DNA of 64,000 nucleotides, taken from positions 4,464,001 through 4,528,000 of the forward strand of contig CAVNZM010000002.1 of NCBI GenBank assembly GCA_963693365.1, given 5' to 3'. The DNA comes from Amoebidium appalachense. Its lineage: Eukaryota > Ichthyosporea. The notes below the pieces were generated by a model. That model searched no databases. It was not told where the DNA came from and worked only from the letters and a program-made list of their open reading frames with translations. The position numbers and the translations under genes are program-made. Positions within the stretch are counted from its first letter, which is position 1, and each line of letters opens with the position of its first letter. Shown here piece by piece: positions 13,529 to 25,900 of this stretch.

Positions 13529-14950
13529 CCAAAATCCCCCAACCTCTACACAGCCAGCCACCACTCCTCTCCCCCCATCTCCCTGCCCCAACACTCAGCC
13601 CTCCCCCTCCCCACACACACCTGCAGTGGCCAGGGCAGAAGCCACATCCTTCAGTAGCAGTGCCATGTACGGCACAAAGAATGCATGCCCGGGCAGCTGC
13701 ACACCCAGTCAGAAATTAGCCCAGCACATTATCCCACCCAGCATATCCCACCCAGCAATATCCCCAGCAAGCATATCCCCACCAGCCATCAAATTCCTAC
13801 CAACGTAACCCCAGTAGGCATATCCCCAGCCAGCATACGCCCGTTAGCTTATCCTCTACCAGCATATCCCAGCCAGTATATCCCCACCCAGTTAGCATAT
13901 CCCAGCCAGTATATCCCCCCCAGCCAGCATATCCCCAGCTAGTATACCCCAATCAGTATATCCAACCCAGCCATCATATCCCTATCCAGCATATCACGCA
14001 GCATATCCCCCTCCCCCCTCCTCCCCCTCCACACACCTACCCACCCACCTGCTTAACGGCATGCCTATACTCTGCATAGTTATTAGCAGGGTTGCATGCG
14101 GTCTCCAGCACGTGCATGGTGCGCTCGACCTCCGGCCCAGCCATGCTCCATGTGTCCCTCAGCCTCCTGACCGGGCCGGCAGCCAGGGCACTAGTGACGG
14201 CAAACAGGCCGTCGTAGTTGCCCAGGGCCAGCAGGGCCTCTCCCAGCAGCACAAAGCGGCCCAGCACGGCTGCACGCTCCAGGGGGGTGGGCCTGGCCAG
14301 CACCATGGCCCCCACCCACAAGCCCAGGTTGCTGTGGGTCCGTAGCACGTGCAGGATGCGTGCTGATTGGTCGGCACGGTCACTGTGCAGCCAGCCCTGT
14401 ATCCTAGTCATTGCCCTGCTCATGGCCGCAGACTGCAGACTTACTCCAGCCATCCCATATTGCTTTTTACGAACATCAGCCTCTTCCCCCCCCCCCCCCC
14501 CCCCCCCCCGTTTTTGAGACGCACAACTTTTGCAGCTGACATAATCAATGCCCCATTATAGTGTATATCGGGCATACCCAATCGTCTATCCACCCCTTTT
14601 CGGAGTGCCATTTGGTATATCCAACAACCTAAAAGAATAACCCGCCACAGTGTGCTATTGGACATATCCAACTGTCCACAGGTATATCTCACCATAATGT
14701 GTCACTGGATATGCCCAACTATCGAAAGCCAAGCATATCTCATTACAATGTGCTATGGGAAACATCCAGCTATTCACAGATTTATCCCACCACTATGTCT
14801 TATTGAATAAATCAAGGCAAATTCCACCCATTTGGCTCACACATGCCACCCACCTGTGCCCTGAACTCTTCCAGGCCTATTGCCGCCATGTTCTCATGCA
14901 TCAGCACCGTCAGCTGCTCCGCAAGCACCTGTCCAGCCCAATATCAGCAC

Positions 14951-14987
<37 letters not shown>

Positions 14988-16346
14988 CCCCCCCCCCCCC
15001 CCACCCCCCCGGGGGGTCTCTCGGCCCTAGCCCACCTTGACGGGCAGTTCCATGACGTCATAGGTGCTGCCCCCCACCCGCCAACGCTCCACGTCCCCAT
15101 AGATCAGTGCCAGCACCTGCCACCCCGTCAGTGCCCCATGCTCCTCCCTCCCCCCCCCCTCCCCCATGAGATCAACCGGGCAGGTTTTGAGGCCGTCCAG
15201 GTACTCTGCCCAGGCCTGCAGCAGGCCGGGTCTCTGCCAGTCAGCCGGGCGCAGCAGCAGCCAGTAGCGCAGCATGCAGCACACGGCACGCCCATGCCCT
15301 GCACAGAGCCATACACATGAGCCCCTCCCCCCCCCCCTCCCCCCACCCCAAACACCACCACAACAGTCCCCCCCCCCCCCCCCCCCCCCCTCTGCCTCCC
15401 GCATGGATTGCTCCTAACCAGTATCCGGATCCAGACAGCCAAAAGGCTTGTCGGCTGCCTCAAAGGGCAAATATAGCCGCCCCTTATCACCTATCTACTC
15501 CCCCCACCTTACTTAAGCTGTCGCAAGCACTTTTTACTCCGGAAATCTTAGCGAGCCCCACACTCCATGGCAAGAGTTGCCTGCAAAACCAGTCTGCTCT
15601 CACTTCCACCACCCATTTTCCCCGCCATCTAAAGCCCGCCAGTATACAAAACTTGATGATGTAAGGTCACAGGGTCCACATACACGCTGTGGAAATTCGA
15701 AACCCCTATGCCGGATCTCAATGATCACCTGCTTAGCCACAACCCCTTCTTAAAGCCTCTTGGTACTCCTAACCCCCATCCTGCACAACAAGCAGCCCAC
15801 AAAAAAACTTGCACACACACGGACTGGCCACAGAGATGTCGACGTGCTGGGGCAAAAATCACAACGAAGCACTCATACACCTTGAGTATGCACTTATATG
15901 AACGTAGCCACACGTGCACCTCATGCACGCATACACCTGATCTAATACATTCACGCACAGGCACCCGTGAACGGACACATGCACACGAACTGTGATCCAA
16001 AGAACACCAACAGAGAGTTTCCGTGTCAGCTACAGTCGCAAGCAATGTGCTACGACAGAGCAGGTGAATCCCGAGTACGTGCTCTCAGCATGCACAGACA
16101 CGAAGTTGCACGCACACACCCACACACACACTCAGCAATGCCCCCCCACGCACCCTCCGGGTCGCCGCCATCATCCGAGTTCAACAACTTTTCCAGCAGT
16201 TGCTCTGGGCTGCAGTACCACGTGTAGACGCCCAGCAGCTCGGCCACGCTGCCTCTGTACTGGCTGACCAGTGTGCGCCCCTGCGCCTCGGCCTGGAACC
16301 GCGCCAAGGTGTCGGCCAGCCAGCCGTCCATAGTCCCAGCTAGCAT
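10795..16346 (-). CDS. RasGRP-like Ras/Rap exchange factor with C-terminal PX-like domain
   Basis: Thirteen in-phase exons: 16154-16346, 15177-15298, 15036-15116, 14854-14928, 14049-14432, 13621-13696, 13053-13262, 12904-12962, 12717-12836, 11589-11699, 11343-11483, 11014-11105, 10795-10900 (589 aa). Domains: REM/RasGEF_N (aa 25-135; VYTWYCSPEQLLEKLL), CDC25/RasGEF catalytic domain (about 140-400; THSNLGLWVGAMVLARPTPL, GNYDGLFAVTSAL, ending LSLQR), then two EF-hands with full loops at aa 418-429 and 447-458. The junction NFPFLGEFCAIDQDGDG mirrors the RasGRP EF pair. RasGRPs then carry a diacylglycerol-binding C1 domain; here instead there is a PX-like fold (about 482-575) with RYSAVLRFH, FPPK and RREFFAEYF. 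It should load GTP on Ras/Rap at membranes under Ca2+ and phosphoinositide control (inference). Introns hold minisatellites, CCTG repeats and an AT-richer island. Confidence 0.85.
11499..11585 (-). repeat. CCTG tetranucleotide array next to a 5' splice site
   Basis: On the gene strand, the donor after exon 10 reads GTGTGCC followed by about 20 CCTG units with one CCGG variant. It lies in the intron, not in the CDS. Confidence 0.9.
11740..12300. other. AT-richer compositional island in a RasGRP-like intron
   Basis: About 560 bases of non-repetitive, visibly AT-richer DNA within the 889-base intron between exons 9 and 10, unlike the G/C-run introns around it. It could be an old insertion. I found no terminal repeats, target duplication or convincing protein in it. 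It is followed by a CATGCACCCACATGTGCACC-like short tandem repeat (12361-12450). Confidence 0.4.
13347..13480. repeat. (CA)n tract with GC-alternating run
   Basis: CA dinucleotide array (13347-13418), a (CG)n stretch near 13436-13450 and a second CA run, then a very long poly-C run (13478-13525). Intronic in the RasGRP-like gene. Confidence 0.9.
13720..14020. repeat. Minisatellite of CCAGCCAGTATATCCC type
   Basis: About a dozen degenerate copies of a roughly 20-base unit (CAGCATATCCCC / CCAGTATATCCC) in a RasGRP-like intron between exons 5 and 6. Confidence 0.85.
14560..14830. repeat. Degenerate approximately 65-base tandem repeat
   Basis: Four diverged copies sharing ATATCYMAC, CCACTATAATGTG and TGCTATTGGACA-like words, in the RasGRP-like intron between exons 4 and 5. 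Confidence 0.6.
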
Positions 16347-17336
16347 CACGCAGGCATTATGACCTTGCAGTCTCTTTTAAATCTGAAGCAGAACGTGTAT
16401 TAATTGCGTAGTGGTGCAATAGAATCTTGGCTGCTCGCTCTACTGCGCATACGGCTTACTTATGGATCTCTAAACTGCACGCTTACTTTTTTTTCACGTC
16501 CTATACTGTAAACAACTTCACCAAATGTGTACAGTGCAGGTTCAGGTCTTTCTTTTTTTTGACGCAGTTGCACTGTGTGGCTCATCACACTCACAACAAT
16601 AGTTCCCCATAGATCAGTTCCTTGAAGAAATTGAAAAATAAGAAAATACAGCTATTGCAAAACAGCAGAAAAGGTCCTAAAAATTAATTAGAGCATTAAA
16701 AAAGTATAAAATGAAAACAAAACGTGATGTACTGTCTGGGACCGCTATTTACGGGCCCATTGCACCGCAAATTATGAAAGCAAAAGAAATCATTCTTAGG
16801 AATTTCATGAAAGTGACCCCCGATACCTCCGACGGAGTGAGCCTCTTGCACCAGGGTGCAAAATTGCTGTGTTGTTTGAGGCCTGTTGGGTAGAAAGTTA
16901 CCTTCACCTTGGTCGCCTAATGCAGGCGCCAGCCTGTTGAACGTCCTAAGGGGTTGTTTTCTTAGCACAACTCCGCATGTCAGGACCACTGGTTTAAGTT
17001 AGTAACCCTATTTTTTCGGGTTAGGGTCTTTTTTTTTTTTTTTTTTACACCTGCAATATCGTGAGCGTCGTACAAGAGGGCATTGTTTCACAACCTGCCT
17101 GTATTGTAGGCATTGCATGCATGCACACGCACAGAACCCACAGACTCTGGCAGACGTGTTAGACACATTTCAACACAGCCCAAACGGAGGCGAAAGGTAG
17201 ACAGACACATAGCAGCCACACAGCCAGGCAACACGAGACCTAGCCAGCACCTTGCCCGCCAGGAACCGGGGTAGACGGTCATCTCAACCCCGTGCGTAGC
17301 CCCGGCTGCTTGCTGGCCTGGGGGCCTCCTGGCGCT
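16347..17336. promoter_or_regulatory. Divergent intergenic region, RasGRP-like / SREBP-like
   Basis: About 1 kb between divergent starts, AT-richer than the flanking genes, with T-runs near 16488, 16550 and 17030-17046. It presumably holds both promoters. I see no gene and no unambiguous factor site. Confidence 0.4.
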
Positions 17337-19702
17337 ATGGCCACCCTGGCCAGCCTGTCGGGTGCGTGCCCCTGGGCGTGCCCGTGTGCATGCCCCTGTC
17401 TGTAGCCCTGCGCGTGCCCCTGCGTGTTTTCCTATGCGTGCCCTTGTGCATGCCCCTGCGCGTGCCCTTCTGCGTGCTCCCGTGTGTGTCCTTGTGAGTC
17501 CCTCTGTGGGTCCTTGTGCGTGCCCCAGTAGGTCTTGCGCGTTTCCGTGTGTGTGCTCGTGTGTGTTCCCCTGTGTGTGCCCTTTGTGGGCTCCTTTGCG
17601 TGCCCGTGCGTGCCTCTGCGTATACCCGTGTGAGTGCCCCTGCGTGTACCCGTGCGCGTGCCCCTGTGTGTGTACCGCTGGGTTCCCCTTGTGCGTGCCC
17701 GTGTGTGTGCCCCAGTGTGTGTTTCCCTGTGCATGCCCCTGTGCGTGCTCTTATCCGTGCTCGTGTATGTGCTCCTGTGAGCTCCCCCGTGTACCCTTTG
17801 TGTGCTCCTGTCCGTGCCCTTATGCATGACCGTGTGCATGCCTCTGTGTGTGCCCATGTGCACCCCTATGCGTACCTCTGTGCGTGGTCCCGTGTATGAC
17901 CTTGTGTGTGCCTGCCTGCGTGCCTGTGTGTGTTCACCTGTGTGTACCCTTGTGCGTGCCCCTGCGTGTGCGTCTGTTTATGCTCTTTTTTGTGCTCCCG
18001 TCTGTGCCCTTTTTGTGCCCCTGTGCTCTGTGTCCCCCTGTGTGTACGCCTGAGTGCGTGCCTGTGTGGTTCTGACTGTCGTGCAGTGCCCAGCAACCTG
18101 GAGGAGCTGGAGGGTCTGATTGCCGACGGCTACGACCCCTTTGCCCTGCTGGCCGACCCGCTACCCCACCCCACGTAAGTGCCTGCCCCCTGCCTGCCTG
18201 GGGTGTGCACGTGCTTGCTGGTTGGGGTGTGCACGTGCTTACAGGCGGACACACAGGTCCGGCAGCGAGGGTCAGCCTGAGGGAGACACATCTGACGAGG
18301 CCAGGTGTGTGTCTGCATGGTGGGGAGGGGGGTGGGAGGGATTGGGGTACTGTTGCAGCCGTGTGCTTACCGGGTTGCAGTGTGGGCACGTGCTCTGCAG
18401 GCGGTGCACTGGACCCCCCAGACCAGCTCACTGGCTGGGCCCTGCCCCCCTGGCTGCCCTATGCCCTCGGCCAGGCTGCACCCCCCCTGGGCCTGGCGGG
18501 GGTCAACCTGCCCCGGCACGACGAGGGCACTGCAGGGGACGGGCGCAAGCTGAGCCACGCAGAGAGGGAGAAGCAGAGGGTGCAGACCATCAGCGACACC
18601 GTGGATGCCCTGAGGGAGATAGTGCCGGGCTGTGAGGACAAAAAGGTGCCCCGGGTACGTACACCGGGAGGGTAGTTGGAGGGGTTGGGGTGGTAGGTGT
18701 GTGTGCTGACATTGTTGCAGGCGGTGGTGCTGCAGCGCACTGTGACGTACATCCTGCAGGTGCAGCAGCAGCTGGCAGCCCTCTCCACAAGCCTGCAGCA
18801 GGCTCAGGCAGACGCCCAGCAGCTCAAGGTGGGCTCGGGGGGAGGGGTGTGTGTGTGTGTGTAGGTGGGGGGGGGGGGGGGGGGGGAGGAGGTGAGGTGG
18901 GGTGCTGACATATGCACAGGTCATGCTGAGCTACTACAGCAGTGCCGCCCTGAGCCTGCCCTCCCCCCAGCCCCTGCCTCTTGGCCCCCTACACCCCAGC
19001 CCCCCAAACCCAGACCCTAGGCCCTTGGCCCCGCAGCCAACAGCCCGGCAGGAGGACAGGGTGGGTGCAGGGTGCATGGGCAGGCAGCAAGGGAGGGGGG
19101 TTGTGCTGACGGCGGGGCAGGGGGGTGGAGGCCCTGCAGACAGCCGGCGCAAGCTGCAGCGTGTGTCTAGGGCCAGCAGGCTGCTGCCTTGGGCTGGCCC
19201 AGACCTGCAGGGCCCACAGGGGGGTTGGCCACAGGTACGTGTCGTGCGGTGGGGGGGTGGGGTGGGGGTGTGTGGCAGGTAGACTGACAAGGGGGCTGCA
19301 GCATGCAGGGCGGCACCCCACGCTGCTGTACAGCACCGTGCCCGTGCTCAAGGACACACCGGGCTATCTGGGCAACACCCGGGCACTAGTGGTAAGTGTC
19401 AAAGGGTGGGGGGGGGGGGGGGGGGGGGGGGGAGGGGAGGGGAGTGGTGGTGCTGACGTGTGCACAGGGGCTGTGCTTCTTCCTGCTGCTGTCGCCCACC
19501 TGCAAGCTGATCTTCAACGATGCACCCATGGGCCCAACAGGCCCGGGCAGGGTGCTTGCCTCTACTGAGGTTTGTGGCTCGGGCTGGTTTTAGGCTGGGT
19601 GGGGGCTGGCGGCAGGGTGCTGACAGCAGGGACAGGGGGAGCAGGCACACCCGCTGTGGCTGCTGCTGTGCTTCTGGGTCAGGTGTGTGCCCTGTGCTGG
19701 GG

Positions 19703-19735
<33 letters not shown>

Positions 19736-20386
19736 GGGAAGGAGGGGAATGCGGGGGGGGGGGGGGGGGGGGACTGTGCTGACGTGTGTGAGCAGGCGGG
19801 CATGGCCGCACTTTCTGCTGTGCCTACGGTCCATGGTGTGCATGCTGCTGGCTAGGGTGGTGCTGCTTGCTGCTGAGCCTGCAGCATTCAAGAGCGAGAG
19901 TGTCATGTGTCAGGTCCAGTGCACACGCAAGCTGGCTGAGGATGCTTTCAGGTGCATGCCAGGGGGAGAGGGGGGAGGAGGAGGGGGGGGGGGGGGGTAG
20001 GAGGGGGAGAGGGTGTGTAGGTGCTGACAAGGGGTGCAGGCAGGGCAACGTGTGGGAGGCTGAGAAGCTGGCACTGCAGGCACTGGGGCTGTGTGGGCAC
20101 ACACCAGACGAGCTGACAGACTTCAGACTGTTCATTAACTACATCATACAGACCGGCCACCACCAGGTAGGAAAACACAGGGGAACGGGGGGGGGGGGGG
20201 GAGGGCGCAGGGCAGGGGCTGAGGGGGTATTGCAGCTGCGCAACTGGAAGCTGGGCATGTGGGTGGACTCGTGGTTCCTCAAGACGTACGACACTACCCC
20301 TGTGCTGGCTGAGCTGGCCAGACTGTACTACTGCCTGCACCTGGTCAGGGTGAGTGTGTGTGTGTGTGTGTTTGTGTGTGCGTGTG

Positions 20387-20424
<38 letters not shown>

Positions 20425-22069
20425 TGCGTGTTTGCCCGCGCTAGTGCGCCGTGTGCGTGTGTGCGTGCGTGTGCGTGTGCGTGTGCGTGTGGGCATGTAT
20501 GTGCTTGTGTAGGCGTGTGTGTACATACGTGGGTGTGCATGCATGTGGGTGCTGACTGCATTGCAGTGCTTCTACCGGCGTGACGGGGGCCTGCACCCCA
20601 TCTACCTGCTGAGCTGTGCCACAAACTATGCTGAGGCTGGGGATAGTCTGTATCCGGGCAGCCCCCTGCTGACCCAGATCTACGTGTCCTACATGTTTGT
20701 CTTCGAGCAGCTGTTCCCTCAGTTCCACTACATCTCCAGGTGTGCGTGTGTGTGTGTGTCTTTGTAGTTCCACTACATCTCCAGGTGTATACGTTTTCGC
20801 TTTGTAGTTGCACTGTACTTCCAGGTGTGTACGTGTGTGTGTCTCTGTAGTCCCATTACATTTCCAGGTGTGTGTGTGTGTCTATGTAGTTCTAACACAT
20901 CTCCTGGTGTATGCGCTTTGGGCAGCTGTAACCCGATTTTCACCATCCCTCTGTGTGTGTATGTTGGGCAGTGTGCTAACGTGGGCAGCAGGTTCTACCA
21001 GCACCGTGCGCTCAGCAGGGTGCAGGCCGGGGGGCCCGAGCATGCACAGCGCATGGAGGAGATCAGTGAGTTCATAGAGGGCAGGAGGCAGCTGTGCAGG
21101 CTCAGCGCTGCACCGGGCCTACTGATTGTCGTGCTGATGCTGGTGGGCCTGCACATGTGCACACACACACATGCTCACACACACACACGCTCACACACAC
21201 ACACACATACATGCACACCAGTCACACACATGTACACGCACACGCACACATGCACATGCACACACACACACACCCACACACCCACGCACGCACGCACACA
21301 CACACATACATGCACACCAGTCACACAGATGCACACGCACACACACATGCACACGTACACACACACACACACACACGCACACACACGTACACACACGCAT
21401 ACACACATGCGCGTGGGTATGCCCTGCAGGGCTGCACGCGACTTGGTCATCCTTGCAGGTCCACACATGCCCAATCAAGGGTCCACGAGCAAGCACTTGA
21501 ACAATCAATCCCCCCTCCCCCCATTCCCCGCATCATTTTTTTGGGCCATGATGTTTATCCCAGATATGCTGAAGGAGACAAACACAGGCAGGAAGGCTCT
21601 TTCAGCTTTGTTTTACACTGAGGGCATGAATTTGGCATTTCACTGTGGTCCTTTGTACATTAAACAAGACGATGAACGTATTCTTTCTGTACACGGGCGT
21701 CTGTCATTAACCTAAACCATCCATCCGAATGTTTTTAAAGGCACCTCTTCTCTCACTCTGTCAACAAAGCACTAACTAGGTCTTGCTATACGTCACGAGG
21801 CACCATGACTAATCCTATACTGGCAAGGCGCTGCTTTAACCCCCTGAACTCAACCAAACACAATGTTTAACCCTAATATGCTGCTGGTTGCTGCACCACA
21901 TTGACACACACTCCTGGCTGTGGTGCAGGCAGGGGCGTGTGTGATCCAGCTGACGACCATCCTATTTGAAGATGACACGTACCGCCAGAGCACACTGTTC
22001 AACAGCCTGATGGTTGTGCCTACCACCCTCCTGTTCCCTCTGGCCGTGCTCACATGCTTCCCCCCATAG
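17337..22069 (+). CDS. SREBP-like membrane-bound bHLH-zipper transcription factor
   Basis: Sixteen in-phase exons: 17337-17361, 18087-18174, 18245-18304, 18381-18654, 18721-18828, 18920-19060, 19121-19234, 19302-19391, 19468-19569, 19630-19682, 19796-19951, 20040-20166, 20236-20349, 20567-20739, 20989-21142, 21929-22069 (639 aa). An acidic N-terminus precedes a bHLH (about aa 112-163; [14 protein letters not shown], then [16 protein letters not shown]) and a Gln/Leu zipper. After a Pro-rich linker come hydrophobic segments (about 301-317, 340-376), then an SREBP-like regulatory stretch ([20 protein letters not shown]) and two more hydrophobic segments at the end. SREBPs are ER-anchored, bind SCAP and are cleaved to release a lipid-gene activator. 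The SREBP-specific basic-region Tyr is Arg here, and the protein is about half the usual size, so orthology is probable, not certain. The terminal two exons are the weakest part. Confidence 0.7.
20722..20915 (+). repeat. Iterated exon-end/5' splice site repeat in SREBP-like intron 14
   Basis: The last 17 bases of exon 14 (TTCCACTACATCTCCAG) plus donor GTGT recur four times downstream with growing divergence at about 40-46 base spacing. Each copy is preceded by TTTGTAG, CTCTGTAG or CTATGTAG. Confidence 0.85.
21157..21412. repeat. CA-rich microsatellite in SREBP-like intron 15
   Basis: CA dinucleotides interrupted by a CATACATGCACACCAGTCACAC unit that occurs twice (near 21207 and 21305). Non-coding. 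Confidence 0.9.
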
Positions 22070-22192
22070 TCCCTACACACGCACCATGCTGTTGCCCTGC
22101 AGTGCATACCTGCAGCGTGGGGTGGTGAGAGGGGGAGTGGGGGAGAGGGGGGGGGGGAGGGTGGGGCAGTGGAGTAGGTAGGGGGTTTTTTT

Positions 22193-22227
<35 letters not shown>

Positions 22228-22285
22228 AGAGTAGGTGTGCATGACTAGATTTGACGCAGAATAGTAGTAATTGTGCATGGATACA

Positions 22286-22785
22286 TCAGAAGATGTAAAG
22301 CAGGTGTTTTTCAACATATGACGCAGAAAAGCAGATGTGGACGTAACATATGAGGCAATAAAGCAGATGTGTACGTTCGCATGTGACACAACAAAGCAGG
22401 TGTGCATGGCAACAACATGTGACACAACAAAGCAATAAGTCCACGGCCAGGGCATGCCCCATGCCTTGTTGCTGTGCGCTGTGTGCATACCTCTCCTCGG
22501 TCCAGCCGTACATCTCCGGGATCAGCTTGATGATGGTGTGTGTGGCTATGGGCACCTGCAATGCCTCCTGGTAGCCCAGCGCCATGAAGTAGCCGTACAG
22601 CAGCTGCAGCGTGGACAGGTGCGACACAACAACTACTGGCGACCTGCTCTTAATAGTCAGCATGCTGCTGGACCATTGATGTCGCGTAGAGCCTGTGTGG
22701 TCAGGCGTGCAGTAGGAGGGCTTTCCTCTTTTCACATTAATAAAAAAAAAAAAAAAAAAAAGAAGCACACACACACACACATACA

Positions 22786-22832
<47 letters not shown>

Positions 22833-22871
22833 TTGGTGGTAGTGGTGGTGGTTGGGTGGAGGTGGCGAAGG

Positions 22872-22913
<42 letters not shown>

Positions 22914-25900
22914 CTAGGGCAGGCACATACCGCTGGCGCTCCATGTCCACTATGAGAGGGTCCAGACCACGCACACAGTCGTGGATGCTCTCTCCCCCCG
23001 GCATCCTGCACAACACCATGTCAGTAGACCACCCGGGGGAGAAGGGGGGGGGGGGGGGGGGGGGGGGCAAGGGCGCATGCCTGTAGTGGAAGGGATCATT
23101 AAGGAACTTATTGTACTCGTCCGGCATCTCCATCCTGATCTGGGCCACACTCTTGCCGTGGCAGATACCAGTGTCCATCATGTTGAGCGCAGCCCACTGC
23201 TGGCTGCGCCCAGGCAGCCTCTCGGCCGTATGGATGGCCCTGCGTAGGGGGCTGGTGTAGACCTTGAGTGCCCTGGCACCCTGCTGCTGGAAGAACGACG
23301 GCAGCAGCTGCAGCCACCATCATCAGTCAGTCACACCACACCAGTTACAAGCCAACCTCCCCCCACCCACCCATATGCAGGCCTTATCCCCCCCCCCCCC
23401 CCCCCCCCCTCCCTCCACCGGGGGCCGTACCCCGCCCACTCCTGCCACCCCCCAACCAACCCATCCAACATGCACAAATCCTACACACCACAAACCCCAG
23501 CCCATACACGTAAAACAAACCCCCCTTCCCCCCCCCCCCAGCACACACACACACACACACACACCACCACCAACACTACGACCCAACCCCACCTCAGCAA
23601 ATGCCTGACCCTCCTTGCTGAGAGTACACGCTGCCGTCGACTTGGAGGCCAACGAAAATCCAGACAGCATAACCTCCCTGCCAGCCCATAGACCCCCCAT
23701 CAGACAACATAACTAACCTCCCTGCCAGCCCATAGACCCCCCCATCAGACAGCATAACCTCCCTGCCAGCCCATTGACCCCCCCATCATCAGACAGCATA
23801 ACCTCCCTGCCAGCCCATAGACCCCCACATCAGACAGCATAACCTCCCTGCCAGCCCATAGACCCCTCCCATCAGACAGCATAATCTTCTTCCTGCCAGG
23901 CTCTCCCCACCAGGCAACATAATTAAAAACCCCTGCCCTCCCCTCTCTCACTCCCCCCCCCCCCTCCCCCCCCTCCACCTCCCCCACCCAATCCCCTCGT
24001 GCCCCCCCCCCCCTCCCTCCCCCCCCCCCCCCCCCCCCCTCCCTCCCCGGGTGCCCCCCCTCTCCCACGCACCCCTCTATCTGGTCCTGCTGCTGCTGCA
24101 CGTATGCGCTGAAGTTGCTGACGGTGCGCACGTGCTCGCTGTCGCCTGCACGCATCAAGTAGACAGGCCGGGGGTGGATGTGGATGGACGTCAGGTAGGC
24201 CAGCAGCCGGTGCTGGGTGCTGCCCTCCAGCCGGTTGGCCACAACCTGTCCCCCCAGCCCTAAGCAAAAAATCCCCCATACGTGCTTGCAGCATGGGGAC
24301 CCTCTTCTCCCCCCCCCCCCCCCCCCCCCCCCGGCACCGTCCCGCGCGTCCACCTTTCCCCTCTCCTTTCCCTTCCCCACCCCACCCCACACACAAACAA
24401 ATGCCAAACCAGACAAAATTTAACAACACACACACACACACACACACAAGCCATACAAGCACGTCAACACACACACACACACACACACAAGCCATGCAAA
24501 CACGTCAACACACACACACACACACACCTTGCTCTGCAGATTGATGCACTTGATGTACGACAGACTGTCGTCCTCTATAAGTTCGTATACCCTCCGATAG
24601 TTTTCTATTCTCTTTCTGCAGTGTTAAGTCAGACCCAGCCAAGACTTGAGGCAGCTGGGGTTTGTTGGAACACACCCTACCTACCTACCCACTTGGCTGA
24701 TGTCTCCCTCTACCCCCCCCCCCCCCCCTCCTACCCACCCCCCTCACACACCCCCTTGCTTCTTGCCCAATGCTGACCATCACCTGCAAAGCTCCCCCCA
24801 CCACCGAACTTGCCTCAACTCAGCGCCACCATCACCATCACGGGCCCAGAACCACTACTCCCGGCTTCCACCCCCTCAGCCCCACTACTACAATGTGGCT
24901 GGGCCTCCGGCAGTGTCCACGCAATAGAAAGTGTGTAAACCCCACTACTACAACCGACCAACCACCATCACAGTCACCAATACAACCACCATAGGTACGG
25001 GCGCCCCGCGCATGACACACACATGAACACCATCACCAACCTTAGGTCGTCCATAGCTTTTTCCTCCGGCCATCCCTTGTAGTCAGGTGAGTGGCCTATT
25101 TTTTGCCTCATGTTTGCTTCCAGCACGTCTTTGTCCTGTGTACACCCCTCAGCATCCATCCTCCCCCAGCCCCCCCCTTCTCCCCCCCCCCCCCCTCCCC
25201 TTCCCAACCCCCGCTCCTCTCCCCCCTCCCACCCTCCCCCCCACACACATACACACCTCGCATATGCTCTCGACAAACAGCACCTGGGGCGCCGCACTGT
25301 GCTTTGCTGCCACGGTGCACACACGCTGCCGCCGTTCCGCTGTAGTGTTTGTGGCATCCAGAATGGCCAGCTCCCCATCGCCCTCTGAGCCTCGCGTAAG
25401 TACACGCGCAGCAATACAGTGCAAAGCGGCACTGCCAGCCACAGACCACCCACAGGTCACACCACGGTACACCGTTGCCACACGGCACCAGCACCTTTGC
25501 ACAAACAAACACCGCCACTATATGTATCCACACACCACCCCGACAGGCACGGGCGCGCACCCAGCCAGTCCAGTGCAGACTGCAGCACGTCCAGCGCCAA
25601 CTTGTCGCGCAGCTGCCTGGCGCTTTCGTTGTCGGGGGCAAAGAAGTCTGCCTTCTGCTCGCACTGCAGCGCAGCCTCCCGCCGGTGGTTGCCCACGTTG
25701 AAGACACGTGCCTGGTGGGGTCAGGCGGTTAAGGGGGGCGGGGAGTGGTGGGGGAGGGGGGAGAGGGAGGGGGGGAAGGGGGAGGGGGAGGGAGGGGGGG
25801 AGGGGGGAAGAGGGTCGCTGTTCCGAGGGGCTGTGCTCACCTTGTAGCCCAGCCAGCTGAAGTAGCCCTGCACCTTCTTGCTCAAATATGACTTGCCCGT

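Noticed and set aside
17362-18080. Long Cys/Ala/Pro frames in both directions
   Set aside because: This is the TG- and CCTG-like degenerate intron 1 of the SREBP-like gene; frames arise from CGTGCCCCTGTG repeats.
21850-22110. Minus-strand open frame that joins PFKFB exon 10 in phase
   Set aside because: It has no similarity to PFKFB C-termini, while the plus strand of the same DNA codes a hydrophobic terminal exon that fits the SREBP-like gene in phase. I treat the antisense frame as chance.
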